Positions 24,123 through 35,532 of a DNA stretch of 64,000 nt are shown one piece after another (within the stretch, counting starts at the first letter, position 1; every line of letters starts with the position of its first letter). Source of the DNA: Galeopsis tetrahit (lineage: Eukaryota > Streptophyta > Magnoliopsida > Lamiales > Lamiaceae); the NCBI GenBank assembly GCA_963675135.1, contig OY776120.1, forward strand, positions 20,984,001 through 21,048,000, given 5' to 3'. The position numbers and the translations under genes were made by a program. The notes under the pieces are model-generated. The model saw only the letters and a program-made list of their open reading frames with translations. It did no database searches and had not been told where the DNA came from.

Positions 24123-25043
24123 CTACGCACTAACCAGACAGGTACATCAAAGAAATAAGGAGACAAGATCACTAGATCAGAGCACTCGACTAATCACTCA
24201 ACAGACAGGTATACAAGGCTAGACTAGATGACCAAACAACCCGATGAGGAAGCTGGTAAAGCTGAGGGTAATACTAAGGGAATAAAACATTTAAGGGGGA
24301 ATCATTGATTTCTTAAATATCCTTATGTTTACTCTTATGTTTGTTAACAGTCATCTTGCTCGAAACCTTGATCATTGCTTACATTGATATTCATCTTATT
24401 TATTTTACTCTACCTGTACCTACGATTACACATATTACAAAAAAAAAATAAGACAGGTACATAAAGTTGTTCGACATTCAGAATAGACAAGCACAGTCGA
24501 AGGAGAAACTCGACTGGTGTTCATAAGACTACTCGTCTTGTGCAATTAAACCTACTCGTCTTATGAAGCTTAGGCCTACTAATCTGTTCTGGATGGACTC
24601 TAACAGACAAGCTAAGTGTTCTCTTGATTAAAATATGCTAAGTGTTTATTCGAACAAATTAAGGGTATTAAAGTAATTTGATATTGTTAAAATTTGAATA
24701 TCCTAGAATTGGATTTATACACTCCATTTAGTGAGGTGTATACACTCAGCTCGCACTCATCTATACTAGGTCGGATGAATTCACTCTCCTACCCAAACTG
24801 AGAAGAGGCGGATTTCAAACTTTACAATATCACATCACATTATTTTCTCGATTCCGTAACCGAATACCAAAAGTCCCGACCGTTGGATCTAATCCTTCGA
24901 TCTTGACCATTGGATCAGAAATTCAGTCTTGAACAAAACCCAACACTTGCACACATCTTACCCCACGTTTTCATACCTCTACTACTCTCAAACATTTGAT
25001 TTCTTGCATATTCAATTCTCTTGTTCATAACAAACCTATCACC
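24123..25043 (+). other. L2 spacer between pol and 3' ORF
   Basis: Noncoding. Contains the purine run TTAAGGGGGAATC at 24291-24303, matching the one in L4, and an A-run near 24441-24448. No clear TATA box before the 3' ORF was found. Confidence 0.55.
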
Positions 25044-28000
25044 ATGTCGATTCGATCTATTTTCGATGTGAGCTCCAATATACAGGCTCCATTCGATCTA
25101 GGCAGATACATCAACGAAAATAAAGTGCATGTTGAACCATTTGTATTCTTCAAAGGAAATCACAAAGAAGGAAATGCAGAAATCTTGACCAAATGCACCA
25201 GATGCGGTCTAAAACCTTACTTGGAGGCGTTTCCTCAAGTTGTCTTGGAGGATGAAGTACTGGAATTCTATGCCAACGCCAACAGACGAGAAGACATAAT
25301 CGAGTCGTTTATTGGTGGAAATCGAGTGGAAATCACTCGAGAAGTTCTGTTTGAAAGATTGAAGCTGCCCATCGGAACGATTGATGTGGAAAAATATGCT
25401 GAAGGTCAGGAGATGAGGTATTTGAGCATCTTCTGTGGTAAGAAAATGAGGCTTAAACCAGATGGCAAGGCTCCTGCCGTCAAGAAGTCCGAACTCTTGG
25501 AAAAGTATCGCACTCTACTGGACATAGCAAGCAAGATTCTTCTATGTGCCACTGGGTCTCATGATTCAGTTACCCAGTCCAAGACTAGGGTAATGGCAAC
25601 GATATTTGATGGAATTACTGAGGGTAATTGGTTTAAACTGATAGCTGACCGGATGATGTACTTCGAAAGAAGTGTTAGAGTGGACATTGATACTCGCAAT
25701 TGGGTGGTATCGCATGTGGTTGGATATGGTAACAAGCTGAGTATCTTACTCCCGCTATTGATGCCAAACAAAACTGATTGGAGCAAGGGAAAGCCCTTTC
25801 ATCCCCTTAAGTTCTATCTGAAGATAGAGGCGATGAAGAAGCAGGCTGCTGCAAGGCCAGCTGCCCCAAGGCAAGTTCAGTATGATGATTCAGATGTTTT
25901 GCCATATGCTAACTCATCTAGCGCTTCAGAAGATGGGTCCGAAAAGGAAGAATCAGAGGAAGTTATCAAAGCTGAGTCTAGTACAGCTGACTCGGAGGAG
26001 ACTCAATCAGAAGAGTAGTCTGATCAAGAGAAGGAGTCAAGTGAAGTTCCAGAGTTATACAAGCTAGTAAGAGTTGGAACACCTCCTCCATCAGAAGAGT
26101 CGAGTCCTCAGGTTGGTACCTCTTCTCACGATTTTTCAATTCCTCTCTCTCTCCCGGCTATTCGAACCAAGGCTAGATCACATCGATCTAGGCCTAGACC
26201 TATTTCCTCAACCTCACAAGTACTGGCAGCACGACCTCTGAGAGCCAGTCATCCCCAAAACACTTCCATAATTGACACAACTGATACTCCGACAGTTGTC
26301 ACACCAAACCTAGACACATTACAGCCCCTAGAAAGCACAGTCCAAACTCTCTCTCTACCCTCAACAGAATATGTTGAACCCCTTAACCCATCTACTTCAG
26401 ATAATACGCCAGTTGCCACTGCAACAACTGAGATAGGGACCCCACCTACACAGACCCCGTCTGAAGTTAGATTTGAATCCTTAGTTTATTATCCTATGAG
26501 CTTAAGAGAGAAGAGAGTCCGTTCAAAGATGAGCAGGAATTTGAAGAAGCAGCTCTCGTCTATCGAAGTCGACTATTCTTCAGAGTAGTTTGAAAAACTT
26601 CTAAGAATATGCACTTGGGTGGCATTGAAGAAGTCCGACACAGATGACCTTTTCGAAGTCATCTTGGGAAAATGAGGCATCTCAAACTTCATGGATTGGG
26701 AAATGGAACAGAAGGAGAATAGTGGTGTTCGAGACCACTCAGAGTTATTTCCAGCTCATGCCATTACTGCTCTTGCAAAGAGATTGCTAAACATTTCTGA
26801 TGACTTGATGTGCTCAGAATCAAAATTTGATGTGGGTGTTCAAGTTTCGGAATCAGATTTTGAAGATGATGTGGTTATGTTTGAAGTCACACAAGCTGAA
26901 GAGATCCAGTCTACTGATCCTATAATGGAGTTAGACAATGTCTCAGACCAGTTGAGAGGCATTGTGTTCAGATTTCAAGTAGATCATGCTAACAGTCCAA
27001 GGTCAGATTTTGCATTCATTAATCGATATACTGATGTTTTACTTCCCATTGAACTTTGTGGATACATGGAGAAGTTGCACGCCTTGTTGAAAAAGGACTT
27101 GGCTGATGCTGCAAGGAGGGCTAAGGAAGCTAAGTTAGCTATAGTGCCTTATTATCCTTTCCCAAGTCTGAAAGCTATTGCTGGAAGTGTGCTTCCAAGA
27201 ACAGAAGTAGTGGAAGACGAGGTCTTAGCTACTGCTATAGAAGGTCAGTTACTTGAAGTTGTATCTGTTGCTGATGATGAGATCATGGAAGAAGCTACTC
27301 ATGTTGAAGTTGGACATTCGTCTCAAGCCATCCCAACTGCTTCAATAGATGAGTTGAAAGAAGATTTGAAAGCTGTCATCAAGTCGTCCATCGATGAATT
27401 TCTCAAATCTGAGTTAAAGAAGACTCTTGTTGAACAGAATAGTGTCCTTGTGACAAGTTCAAAAGAGATGATCTTGAATGAGGTCAACCAGATAGATGCT
27501 GACTTCAGGCAACAAATGTTTGAGCAACTTGAAGGATTTCTCCAGGATCAAGTTGAATACTCGGAGAAAAGCTCAGTCGATTTTGCTCGTGTGTTAGCTA
27601 CTGAATCCAGGAAGATGGAAAGAGTCTATAGAGCAAGAATCGAGGTTGCAGATGTTCAAAGGAAGGAAGCTTATGATCAGTTAGCACAAGCTAGAGAAAT
27701 TATTAGTGCTATGACTGACGAGAACAAGAAGTTACGTCTGACTGCAACGCATTTTAAAAATGAGTTGAACTTGTCTACTCAAAAGCTGGAGTTGGTGGCG
27801 ACAAAGCTGGACAAGTTAAGTCAAAATGGTTCTCATGAAAGGCAGATTGAAAGAGCTACGAGCCTTATGAAGCAAGCTATGTTTGAAGAGATGACTCGTT
27901 TCACTTCTCTTTTCTCTCTCCAGGCGACTGATGAAGCCAAAAAGGGGGAAGAGATAAGTCGAGTTGATATTATTGCTGAAGGTGAAAAAGCTAAGTCCAG

Positions 28001-28778
28001 TGCTGAACCAGAAGCTAAGGAAGCTGCTGAAGCTATGTAAGATCTCAGAAGGTCTAAGAGAGGCAAAGGCAGGTTGGTTAAAACTGCAGAACTTGAGCAA
28101 GCTAAGGCTGAAGCAGATGAGTTGAAGAAGAAGGAGAAGGGCAAAGCAGTTGCATCTCCTGAAGCCGAAGTTCAGACTCGATTGGTATCTAAAAGGAAAT
28201 CTATTCATATAGAAGAGCCGAAAGAGGTGGAGACAACAACAAAAGAAAAGAAGCAGAAGGTTGTTGATCCAAGTGATGAAGCTCATTATGCAAGCAAGAA
28301 GAAAGTTGGAAAACATATTGAGAATTTGCAGAAGTTGAAGGCAGATGTAGAGTCTATGGAAGATCAGTTCATTGACTACTTCATAGATAAAGAACATCGA
28401 TCTGAATGGATGAAAGTGAAGAGGCAATGGGAACTTGATCACTGGATTATTCGTAAGTATGGTGATTCTGAAAGTCCAGATGAGTTGTACTCTATGTTTG
28501 ACAGATTTATGGAAGGCCAGAACAAGCTACTATGGCATCTGATTTTAAGGATATCTACTAGAGCAAATTTCAACATTCTTATTCCTGAATTTCCAAAATG
28601 GAAATGTCCTATGACAAGTTCTGGTAGAAGAGTTGATTTCAATCAAATCAAGAAATTTGAAGAATAGTTACTTGAGAAAGAGAAGATTGATGATGAAGAC
28701 CATATCAGAGTTATTCACAGGAGACTCCTTGATGCTTTCTGTGTTCCTAACCCAGAAGGAGGTACTCTTTCAAATTAG
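25044..28778 (+). pseudogene. L2 3' ORF, three blocks, five nonsense codons
   Basis: The likely start is ATG 25044 (MSIRSIFDVSSN). One frame runs to TAG 28776-28778 and contains stops at 26016, 26586, 26673, 28038 and 28665. N-terminal transposon-protein-like block (about 25090-25790), Ser/Thr/Pro-rich linker, middle block around the LLRICTWVALKKS and SNFMDWEMEQ motifs (26590-26720), coiled coil (27350-27850), basic segment, and C-terminal block FIDYFIDKEHRSEW to WHLILRISTRANFN (28360-28570). The purine tract with flanking 9-mer is at 27930-27950 (DEAKKGE in protein). The coiled-coil half has an additional stretch at 26940-27190 not obvious in L4. Confidence 0.75.
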
Positions 28779-28941
28779 ATTATTTGCTTTGATTGCTTAG
28801 TATCTAATTTTGATTTGTTATAAGTATGTGTAATATCTACTGTTCTTATCTTGAATAAATGAAAAGATAAAGTACTATTTGGTGTTAAGACAAGATAACT
28901 ACTTAACTAGTCTACTAGTATGAAAAGATTCAAGTAGTTTT

Positions 28942-28964
28942 GGCTTCATCAAAAAGGGGGAAAT
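28942..28964 (+). promoter_or_regulatory. L2 terminal polypurine tract
   Basis: GGCTTCATC (28942-28950) then AAAAAGGGGGAAATT up to the LTR start. Primer for plus-strand DNA synthesis. Confidence 0.85.
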
Positions 28965-30263
28965 TGTTGGGATATGAATCCTATAACAAGTCCTAAATGA
29001 TGATTGAAAGATAAAATATAAAGTTTTGATAAGCCAAAAGAAGTTTGAATTTTTCTAAGTGTTGACTAATCTAGTCTAGTTAAGTTGAAGTCATCTTGAA
29101 CAAGATCAGTAGAGTTCACATGAGTTAACATATGAAAAGACAAGTACTTATAATTGATATCGTATTATTACTTCATATGTGTTTATATTAACTGATTAGA
29201 TTGTTATTGAGCTATGAATAATCATTGTATAGAGCTCATAATTTTGAATGTAATAGATAGATTGTCTGTATAGTTTTAAGTTGACTAAGCTATAAGCTTA
29301 AAGTAATGTAATAGTCTTGGTAAGATAGAATAGTCTACTGTTGAAGATTTCAAGAGAAGGCTAGACAAGAAGAGTTAAAGTCTACTACACAAGACAGGTG
29401 GACTACAAGACAAGTGCTTACATGACTCCACAAGACAAGTTATCTAGAAGTCAACTTGGAGATACTTAAAGGTGAAGCGCGTATGAAGATAAGATTACAA
29501 AGTTAGTTAGAAATAACTACTTAAACAAGAAACGCGTGGAAGGATAAGAAGATTCAGTTAGAAGTTAGTTTTCAAGAAGAGTTGTTAACAACTAACTGAG
29601 TTCTTGATTTCTAGAGTCTATAAATACCTCAAGGTATTTATCATTCGAGGACTACTGGAAATACATATACTGAAGCTACATACTGAAGAACTGTTCGAAG
29701 TTTCTCTCAGAGATTGAAGTTCAGAAAGAAGCTACGCAAGACAAGTGAAGAACAAGAAGGCTACTACTGAATGAAGAGAAGTTTTATTTCTGTTTACTGT
29801 TTCAAGCTGCTAGTTACTTGTAAAATAGCTAGTTAGATCGAAGAGGCACTTGGTAGTGTTGTCGAGAAGATCTAAGTCTTATTTCTTGGGACTTAAAGCC
29901 ACAAGAACATATTACTCCATTGGACGAGTTAATAAGAATATCACAACTGGGTTGTGAGAGTGGACGTGGACAAGTTGTCGAACCACTATAAATCGCTTGT
30001 GTTGTTTACTTTACTGTTTTGTTGGTTTTAATTGCTTAATTGTTTAATTGCCTAAATACATGTCTAAACTAGATTAGTTGAGTATAGAACAGAGTTCTCG
30101 AATTTTGAAGATTGAGTATAAACTTTAATTGGGCTCATTGTTAATTTCGTATTCTGCACATTGTAATTCTGATATATCGAAAGATTTTAGAAAAGTCTAT
30201 TCACCCCCCTCTAGACATTTTCTTTAGCTTCCCTCGATATTAACTCAACTTTTGGGACCTACA
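28965..30263 (+). repeat. L2 3' LTR
   Basis: 1299 bp, TGTTGGGATATG to GACCTACA. TATAAATA at 29619-29626. Same family as the L4 and R2 LTRs. The conserved run around GTCGAACCACTATAAAT lies near 29978-29995. Confidence 0.92.
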
Positions 30264-33200
30264 AAATCTGATGATGAACTTGAGGAAAGAACATAGGCGA
30301 GGCATGACCCACACTATGTTCGGTCTAAGAAGATCATAACTGGAAAGCTGACTCCAAAATAGTTAGAAGCATCAGTTGAAAAGTAGGATGGTGAGGAGGA
30401 CAAGGATGAAGGTTCCACTGAAAAAGTTGTAAGTTCTCCTAGTGTTGTTGTTATTCATAAACGCATTAAGGGTAAAGGTTTGATTAGGCCCAAGAGAAAA
30501 CCCAAGAACAGTAATTCTACCCCATCCAATTCTGATCCCATTCCAGCCAAACCACTTGATCAATGCCCGCTAGACAAATCTGTGTATAATTCTTCAGTTG
30601 CTTCTACATCTTCTGAAGAATATGTTCATAACTCACCCATTCATCAAACCAATCCCATTTCCACACCCAAGAACACTACTCCCCAACCAACACCTGAACA
30701 AAGCCCACAACCAAGACATCCCACTCCTAAACACTCTCCAGAACCAATGTCTGAACCTATTCCTGAACCATTTTTTGAACCTATTTTTGAACCCCAATAT
30801 TCTCCTGAACCAGAACACATTGACCCCCAGCCTGCTTTCTTGATTCAGTATCCTATATGTTTTAAATAGAATGAGATTAAGATGAATTTGAGAAATGTCA
30901 TTCTGAAAGAATTTGGTGGTATTGATGAGCACTCTGTTGCTTTTGAACAAATTCTTAGAATTGGTACTTGGGTATATCTAAGAAGGGTAGATGTGAGTGA
31001 TTTGTTGGAAGTTATGGAAGGAATGGGTGGTCTTGCTGTTTTCAAAGATTGGGAAAGAGAACAGATGGTTGCAACTGGTGTTAATTCTTTCACAGAATTT
31101 TTAACCCCAGAATCTGTTGTTAGAATGGTGGAAAGAGTCTCTGGATTTACTTTCTTTGTTGTTGAGGTTGAGACAGAGGTCAACAATAATCTGAATGATG
31201 AAGAAGTTCTTATGGATATGGAAGTTGATCCTACTTAAGTTTTTGAGAATACTGAGGTGATTGAGAACACTGAGGTGTTAGAGGATTATGATACAGTTGC
31301 TGATGAGGTGCAGAGTAAACCAGTTATGGTTGCTGAAGAGCTGTTTGATCAAATTCTAGAAGAAAAGTTGGATGATCAACCTGCTACTACTACTGTTCCT
31401 GTTCCTGTTCATGATGAATTCAGAACTGAAGCTGCTGAGCTACCAGATGAAAGCTCAACCTATGAGCAGTTGAAGAAGCACAATGTGTTGTTGTATACTG
31501 TAAAGCAAACTTTTAGTGGGCTTTTGTGACGTATATTCGATTTCCTTTTTATCTGAAATAAATGGTTTTTCACATTATCACATTCTTTGTGATTACTTGT
31601 ATGTCTGCTTATCTTGCATTGTAGACGATGTGGTGGCTTTGTAGTCACACAGAAGATCACATTGTCAGTTCCTTGTAAGATATAAAATGTATTCACAACT
31701 GAGATAGTTATGGACAAAACTATAGGTTGAAGTTGTAGTGTAAACTTGTTAGTGGTTTGTCTTGGCCATTAGTTTATACTAGTGCGCTGAGGCGTATTGA
31801 ATGGATCACAGATAAGACATGTTCTTCTTTTCTGACTGTTATGAAGAACTAGATGTCTTGGTGACTTTTATGATTCTTAACCCTAAGTGTGATATTTAGA
31901 TGTGTGGGGTGCTTGTTCACTACTTTGATGTACCATAGGTGAGAATCTTGGTAGATTCTTCATGCTCCGTACTTTGGGTAGTGGCATCGCTCGCATGATG
32001 TGTACTTATTGGCATTAGGGCACCGTGTCCTGTACATCCAGGCTGATGATGTCCCCTTGAGGAAACTCATAAAGGATTGTCGTATTAAACCCTGCAGGTG
32101 GATTTAATCCGTACGACAACAAGGCTGAGTGGTACTACTCAAGGAATTATAGAAATTAATTATTTAAAGAAGTCATAAGCTTTAATAATTAATGGACGTG
32201 CGATACCTTAAACTTGGGGAATTATAAAGTCTAATAGAAGCCCTGATTCAGTTCGGGATAGCACGGGAGTGCAACATTAATCCTCTAGTGGAATGAATTA
32301 ATGTTCTCGGGCCAAATTATATATTCTGGGCTGAACATAAGAGTATTTGGGCCTATAAGAAGCCCAAACCCTATACCTTCTAATGGATCCCTAGTCTGGC
32401 CCATGAACTTATGGAGATTATAAATAGGAGCCTCAAAATAGTTTTGAAACCCTATCACACACGAAATTGAGAAAACGGCTAGGGTTTCAAGGAGACGAAC
32501 TAAAGGCAGCCTTCTCCACGTTTGATAGCGCGCCGTCCACCCGGTGTTCGAACAAGTTTGGGAAACAGACTAGAAGATCAGTAGATTGGAATCAACGCCT
32601 CGATCTTCAAAGGTAACAGATCTAAACTATGCTTTATATGCATGTTGATTATGTTTCAATTCATTTTATACGTTTGGTACCCAACAACGAACCTGGTGAC
32701 GGACCGCCTTCGCCGGCGTGTTCCAGCACAATGAACTATTGCAAGCTCAGTCGGAGTCTACCTTGAAGCAGTTACAGGAGGTAACTGAAAGACTAAATAA
32801 GCTGACTGCAGAATCAACTTTTGAGCACATCATGGAGCACACAATGTCAAAGATTTATGATCTACACAAGATGCATGCTCACAATCAACTCAATCCTTGG
32901 ATGGTAAATTGGTGCAACACATGAAAGGCTTTACTGAGTTGCATGATGAAGCCAAAAAGGGGGAATGGAAAGTAATGTCTGCAATGGAGAAAAATCAGGC
33001 TCAACAAGCTGAACTTGGTGTGCGTCAGAATGAGTTGGCACAAGAGATTTATGACTTGAACAAGAATATTAAGCTCAGAAGGCAACAAGCTGCAGATGTT
33101 GAGAAAGTTGTTGCAATTGCAAGTGCTGCTGCCGAAAAATCTGCTGAGAAGACTGATATTGTTGAGAAGTCTATTGGAAAAAGGAAAAGAAAAGTCATCT

Positions 33201-33856
33201 TAAGTGATGAAGAAGCAGAACATGAACAACCTGAACAATCTGGTAGGATGACTAGGTCAAGGACTAAATCGAAGCATGTTGTTCAAAGTTCACAGCCAAG
33301 TGATGAGAAGATGGCTGAAGCTGCAAAAGTTTGCAAAGAACTGATGGCTAAGAAGAAAGCTGATGCAGAGCTTAAAATGCAAAAGATGAAAGATGCTGAA
33401 GCTGCTACAAGGAAGTTTGAGAGAAGAGTTACAACTCTTAAGAAGAAAAAGAAGAGTAATGAAATCTGTGATGATACTTATCTTGATTTCATAGTACATC
33501 CAAATAGTATAGCATATTGGAATGATATCAAGAAGAGATGGCAAATAGAAAACTTTATAGTAAGAAAGTTTGGTTTTCATTCAAGCAAAGAAGATGAGTT
33601 TGTTGGTTTTCAAGATTTTATGGAGAATGTTGCAAGAGAATTTTGGGAAGACATTTTGTTAAGAACTAGTGCAGTTGGAGTTAACATTTTGTGTCCTGAA
33701 GAACCTGTATAGGAACCTCCCATGTTAGAATCTGGAGAACCAGATTATGATGAGATAGCCAGAATCATTGAGGAGATCATCCAGGATGAAGATATTACTG
33801 ATCTTCAACACATGAAGTACATCAAGACCAGGATGCATTTGGCATACAGAATCTGA
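30264..33856 (+). pseudogene. L1 3' ORF (degenerate, interrupted)
   Basis: Homologous to the 1001-codon ORF of R3. It starts within the linker (HKR motif, Pro/Gln/Glu-rich stretch 30480-30840), then the middle block (ILRIGTWVYLRR ... GMGGLAVFKDWEREQM, 30950-31070), then acidic sequence. After the solo-LTR-like insertion come the coiled coil, a basic patch (KRKRKVILSDEE) and the C-terminal block (YLDFIVHPNSIAYW, KRWQIENFIVRKFG). Stops at 30294, 30360, 30384, 30867, 31236 and 33710; a frameshift near 32895; end at 33854-33856. The purine tract copy is at 32945-32965. Removing the insertion with one CAATG copy restores the reading phase, so the protein was open there when the insertion happened. 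Confidence 0.75.
31486..32728 (+). mobile_element. Solo-LTR-like insertion in L1 3' ORF
   Basis: 1243 bp starting TGTTGTTG and ending CCAGCA, flanked by CAATG on both sides (31481-31485 and 32729-32733). TG...CA ends, a 5-bp duplication and a TATAAATA box (32419-32426) about 300 bp from the right end fit a solo LTR of an unrelated element. No ORF, primer site or polypurine tract is inside. The longer match AGCACAATG around both edges leaves a 9-bp duplication (Mutator-like) as an alternative, but no terminal inverted repeats support that. Confidence 0.6.
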
Positions 33857-34081
33857 AGGAGTTGAAAGACAGAAGAATGAAGATGAAGGTCTAAACATGA
33901 AGATAACATTTCTTTACTCATCTTTATTTCTTTATTTCTTATTTTGATATGTTCATATATATTCTATGTTTATGTGTAATATCTATCTGATTATCTTAAT
34001 ATGAATATGATATTTTAATTTGATGAACTGTTATGATTGATTGTTGATTAACTACTGATTTATTAACATTTAAGTAGTTTT
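33857..34081 (+). other. L1 3' noncoding region
   Basis: AT-rich tail between the 3' ORF stop and the polypurine tract. Nothing else recognised. Confidence 0.5.
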
Positions 34082-34104
34082 GGCTTCATCAAAAAGGGGG
34101 AAAT
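34082..34104 (+). promoter_or_regulatory. L1 terminal polypurine tract
   Basis: GGCTTCATC (34082-34090) followed by AAAAAGGGGGAAATT directly before the 3' LTR. Confidence 0.85.
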
Positions 34105-35532
34105 TGTTGGGATATGAATCCTGAAAACAAGTCCTAGTTGATGATATTAAATTTTGATGGCTAAAAAGCAACTTAAAGTTAATAATATATGTGGATAGAA
34201 GTCATCCTAACTAAGTCATCTTGATGAGTCTTATAATCTGAGTTACTGATCTTATATGTGAAATATGTGAATATTACGAACTGTTAGGAACTGAGCTGAT
34301 GTTCATATTGTATAGACATCTTATATAATAGGACTTAGATGTACTCTTCTAGTCTTCTGTATGTAGTTCAGATGAAGTATAGAAAGGTTTTATGTTTGTA
34401 AGTTTGTATTGTAATGTAAATCAGCATAGTTAGTTCAGAACAGAAGACTGGAGCAAAGATCAGAAGACTAGACTGGAAGTCAGAACAGAAGACTCAGAAG
34501 ACTACAAGAATAAGAAGACTATCAAGAAAAGTATGATTGAAGTATTCTGATGAAGCTCAGAACAGAAGATAAGAATTGTGCTTATCAAGGTAAGAACAGT
34601 AATACTAAGAACAGTATTTTACTGTGCTAAGTCAAAGTTGAAGAATAAGTTTGGAAAACTTATTTTGAAGAAGTAACCGAAATATATTGAAGATATGCTG
34701 ACTTTAAAACAGTTGAAGTTAGTTACAAGAAAGGATAAGTTACAAAAAGCCGTTTTAGAGTTAGTTGAGAGTCAGTTTTACAAACTGCTAACTGTCATAC
34801 TAAGTTCTATAAATACCGAGAGATCTTCTACTTGGAAAGACTACTACTATTACTGATATTCAAGCAATCAAAGAGCTATTCAAGTATTCAAGCAAGAAAA
34901 CTCGCAGAGTTTGAAGAAGATCAATACAAAGAAGAAGCCACAGATTCGAGAAGATTATTCAAAGGCTACAATCAGAGAAGTTTTACCTTTTAGTTTGTAT
35001 TTTTGTAAAAAAGTGTGCTAGTTACTTATAAGATTATTAGTAGATCGAAGATACACTTGGAAGTGTAATCGATAAGATCACAGTCTTAGTCTTGGGACTT
35101 TAAGCCACAAGAAACTCAAGAAGGAGTTAATTAAACATCACAACTGGGTTTGTGAGAGTGGATGTAGACATTTGTCGAACCACTATAAATCTTGTGTTCA
35201 TTTAATTACTGTTTTATATTCTTATAGTTCTTAAAGAATTCATATAAACAACTTGATTGAGAAATCTTGTTGAGTAGACAAATTACTTGATACTAAGAAT
35301 AGTATTGTTCATTGAGTAAAATTCATAATCAGAGTTGAGTATAAATTGTAAAGGCTCACATTAAAATTTGAAGAGTACTGAACTGATCTGATATATAAGA
35401 ACAGTACTTTATATTCAAGAACACTAAATTTCGCATATAACTCTAATATTTTAGGAAAAGTTTTAAAAGTCTATTCACCCCCCCATAGATTTTTCAGGCT
35501 TATTCTAATCTTAACTCAACTTGGGACCAACA
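34105..35532 (+). repeat. L1 3' LTR
   Basis: 1428 bp, TGTTGGGATATG to GGACCAACA. TATAAATA at 34808-34815. Aligns with the R3 LTR but has only one clear TTACTGATCTTA motif (near 34244), where R3 has an array. The flank after 35532 is AT-rich DNA of unknown origin. Confidence 0.88.

Larger units (their letters stand above)
1..30263 (+). mobile_element. L2: Sirevirus-type Ty1/copia element, 5' part outside the window
   Basis: The element appears as two pieces, 1-794 (reverse transcriptase to RNase H) and 23897-30263 (end of RNase H, spacer, 3' ORF, polypurine tract, 3' LTR). They are separated by the inserted L3, which itself carries L4. Sequence and LTR type match L4 and R2, so it is a member of the same family. 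The right end is LTR terminus ACCTACA at 30263, joined to the 3' ORF of L1. The left LTR is not in the window, so its target duplication cannot be checked. About 190 bp of RNase H coding sequence is missing between the two pieces when compared with L4. Confidence 0.85.
30264..35532 (+). mobile_element. L1: Sirevirus-type element, 3' part only
   Basis: Begins in mid-3' ORF where L2 inserted and ends with the 3' LTR at 35532. Same family as R3 by LTR ends and by 3' ORF similarity. Gag, pol and the 5' LTR would lie left of the window. It also carries a solo-LTR-like insertion at 31486-32728. It is the outermost copia element of the left nest. Confidence 0.82.

Noticed and set aside
24996..25043. 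Upstream ATG as the start of the L2 3' ORF
   Set aside because: The 16 codons before MSIRSIF are not seen in the sister ORFs, and the ATG at 25044 follows ACC and fits better.
30264..30268. AAATC as target duplication of L2
   Set aside because: The left end of L2 is outside the window, so there is nothing to compare.
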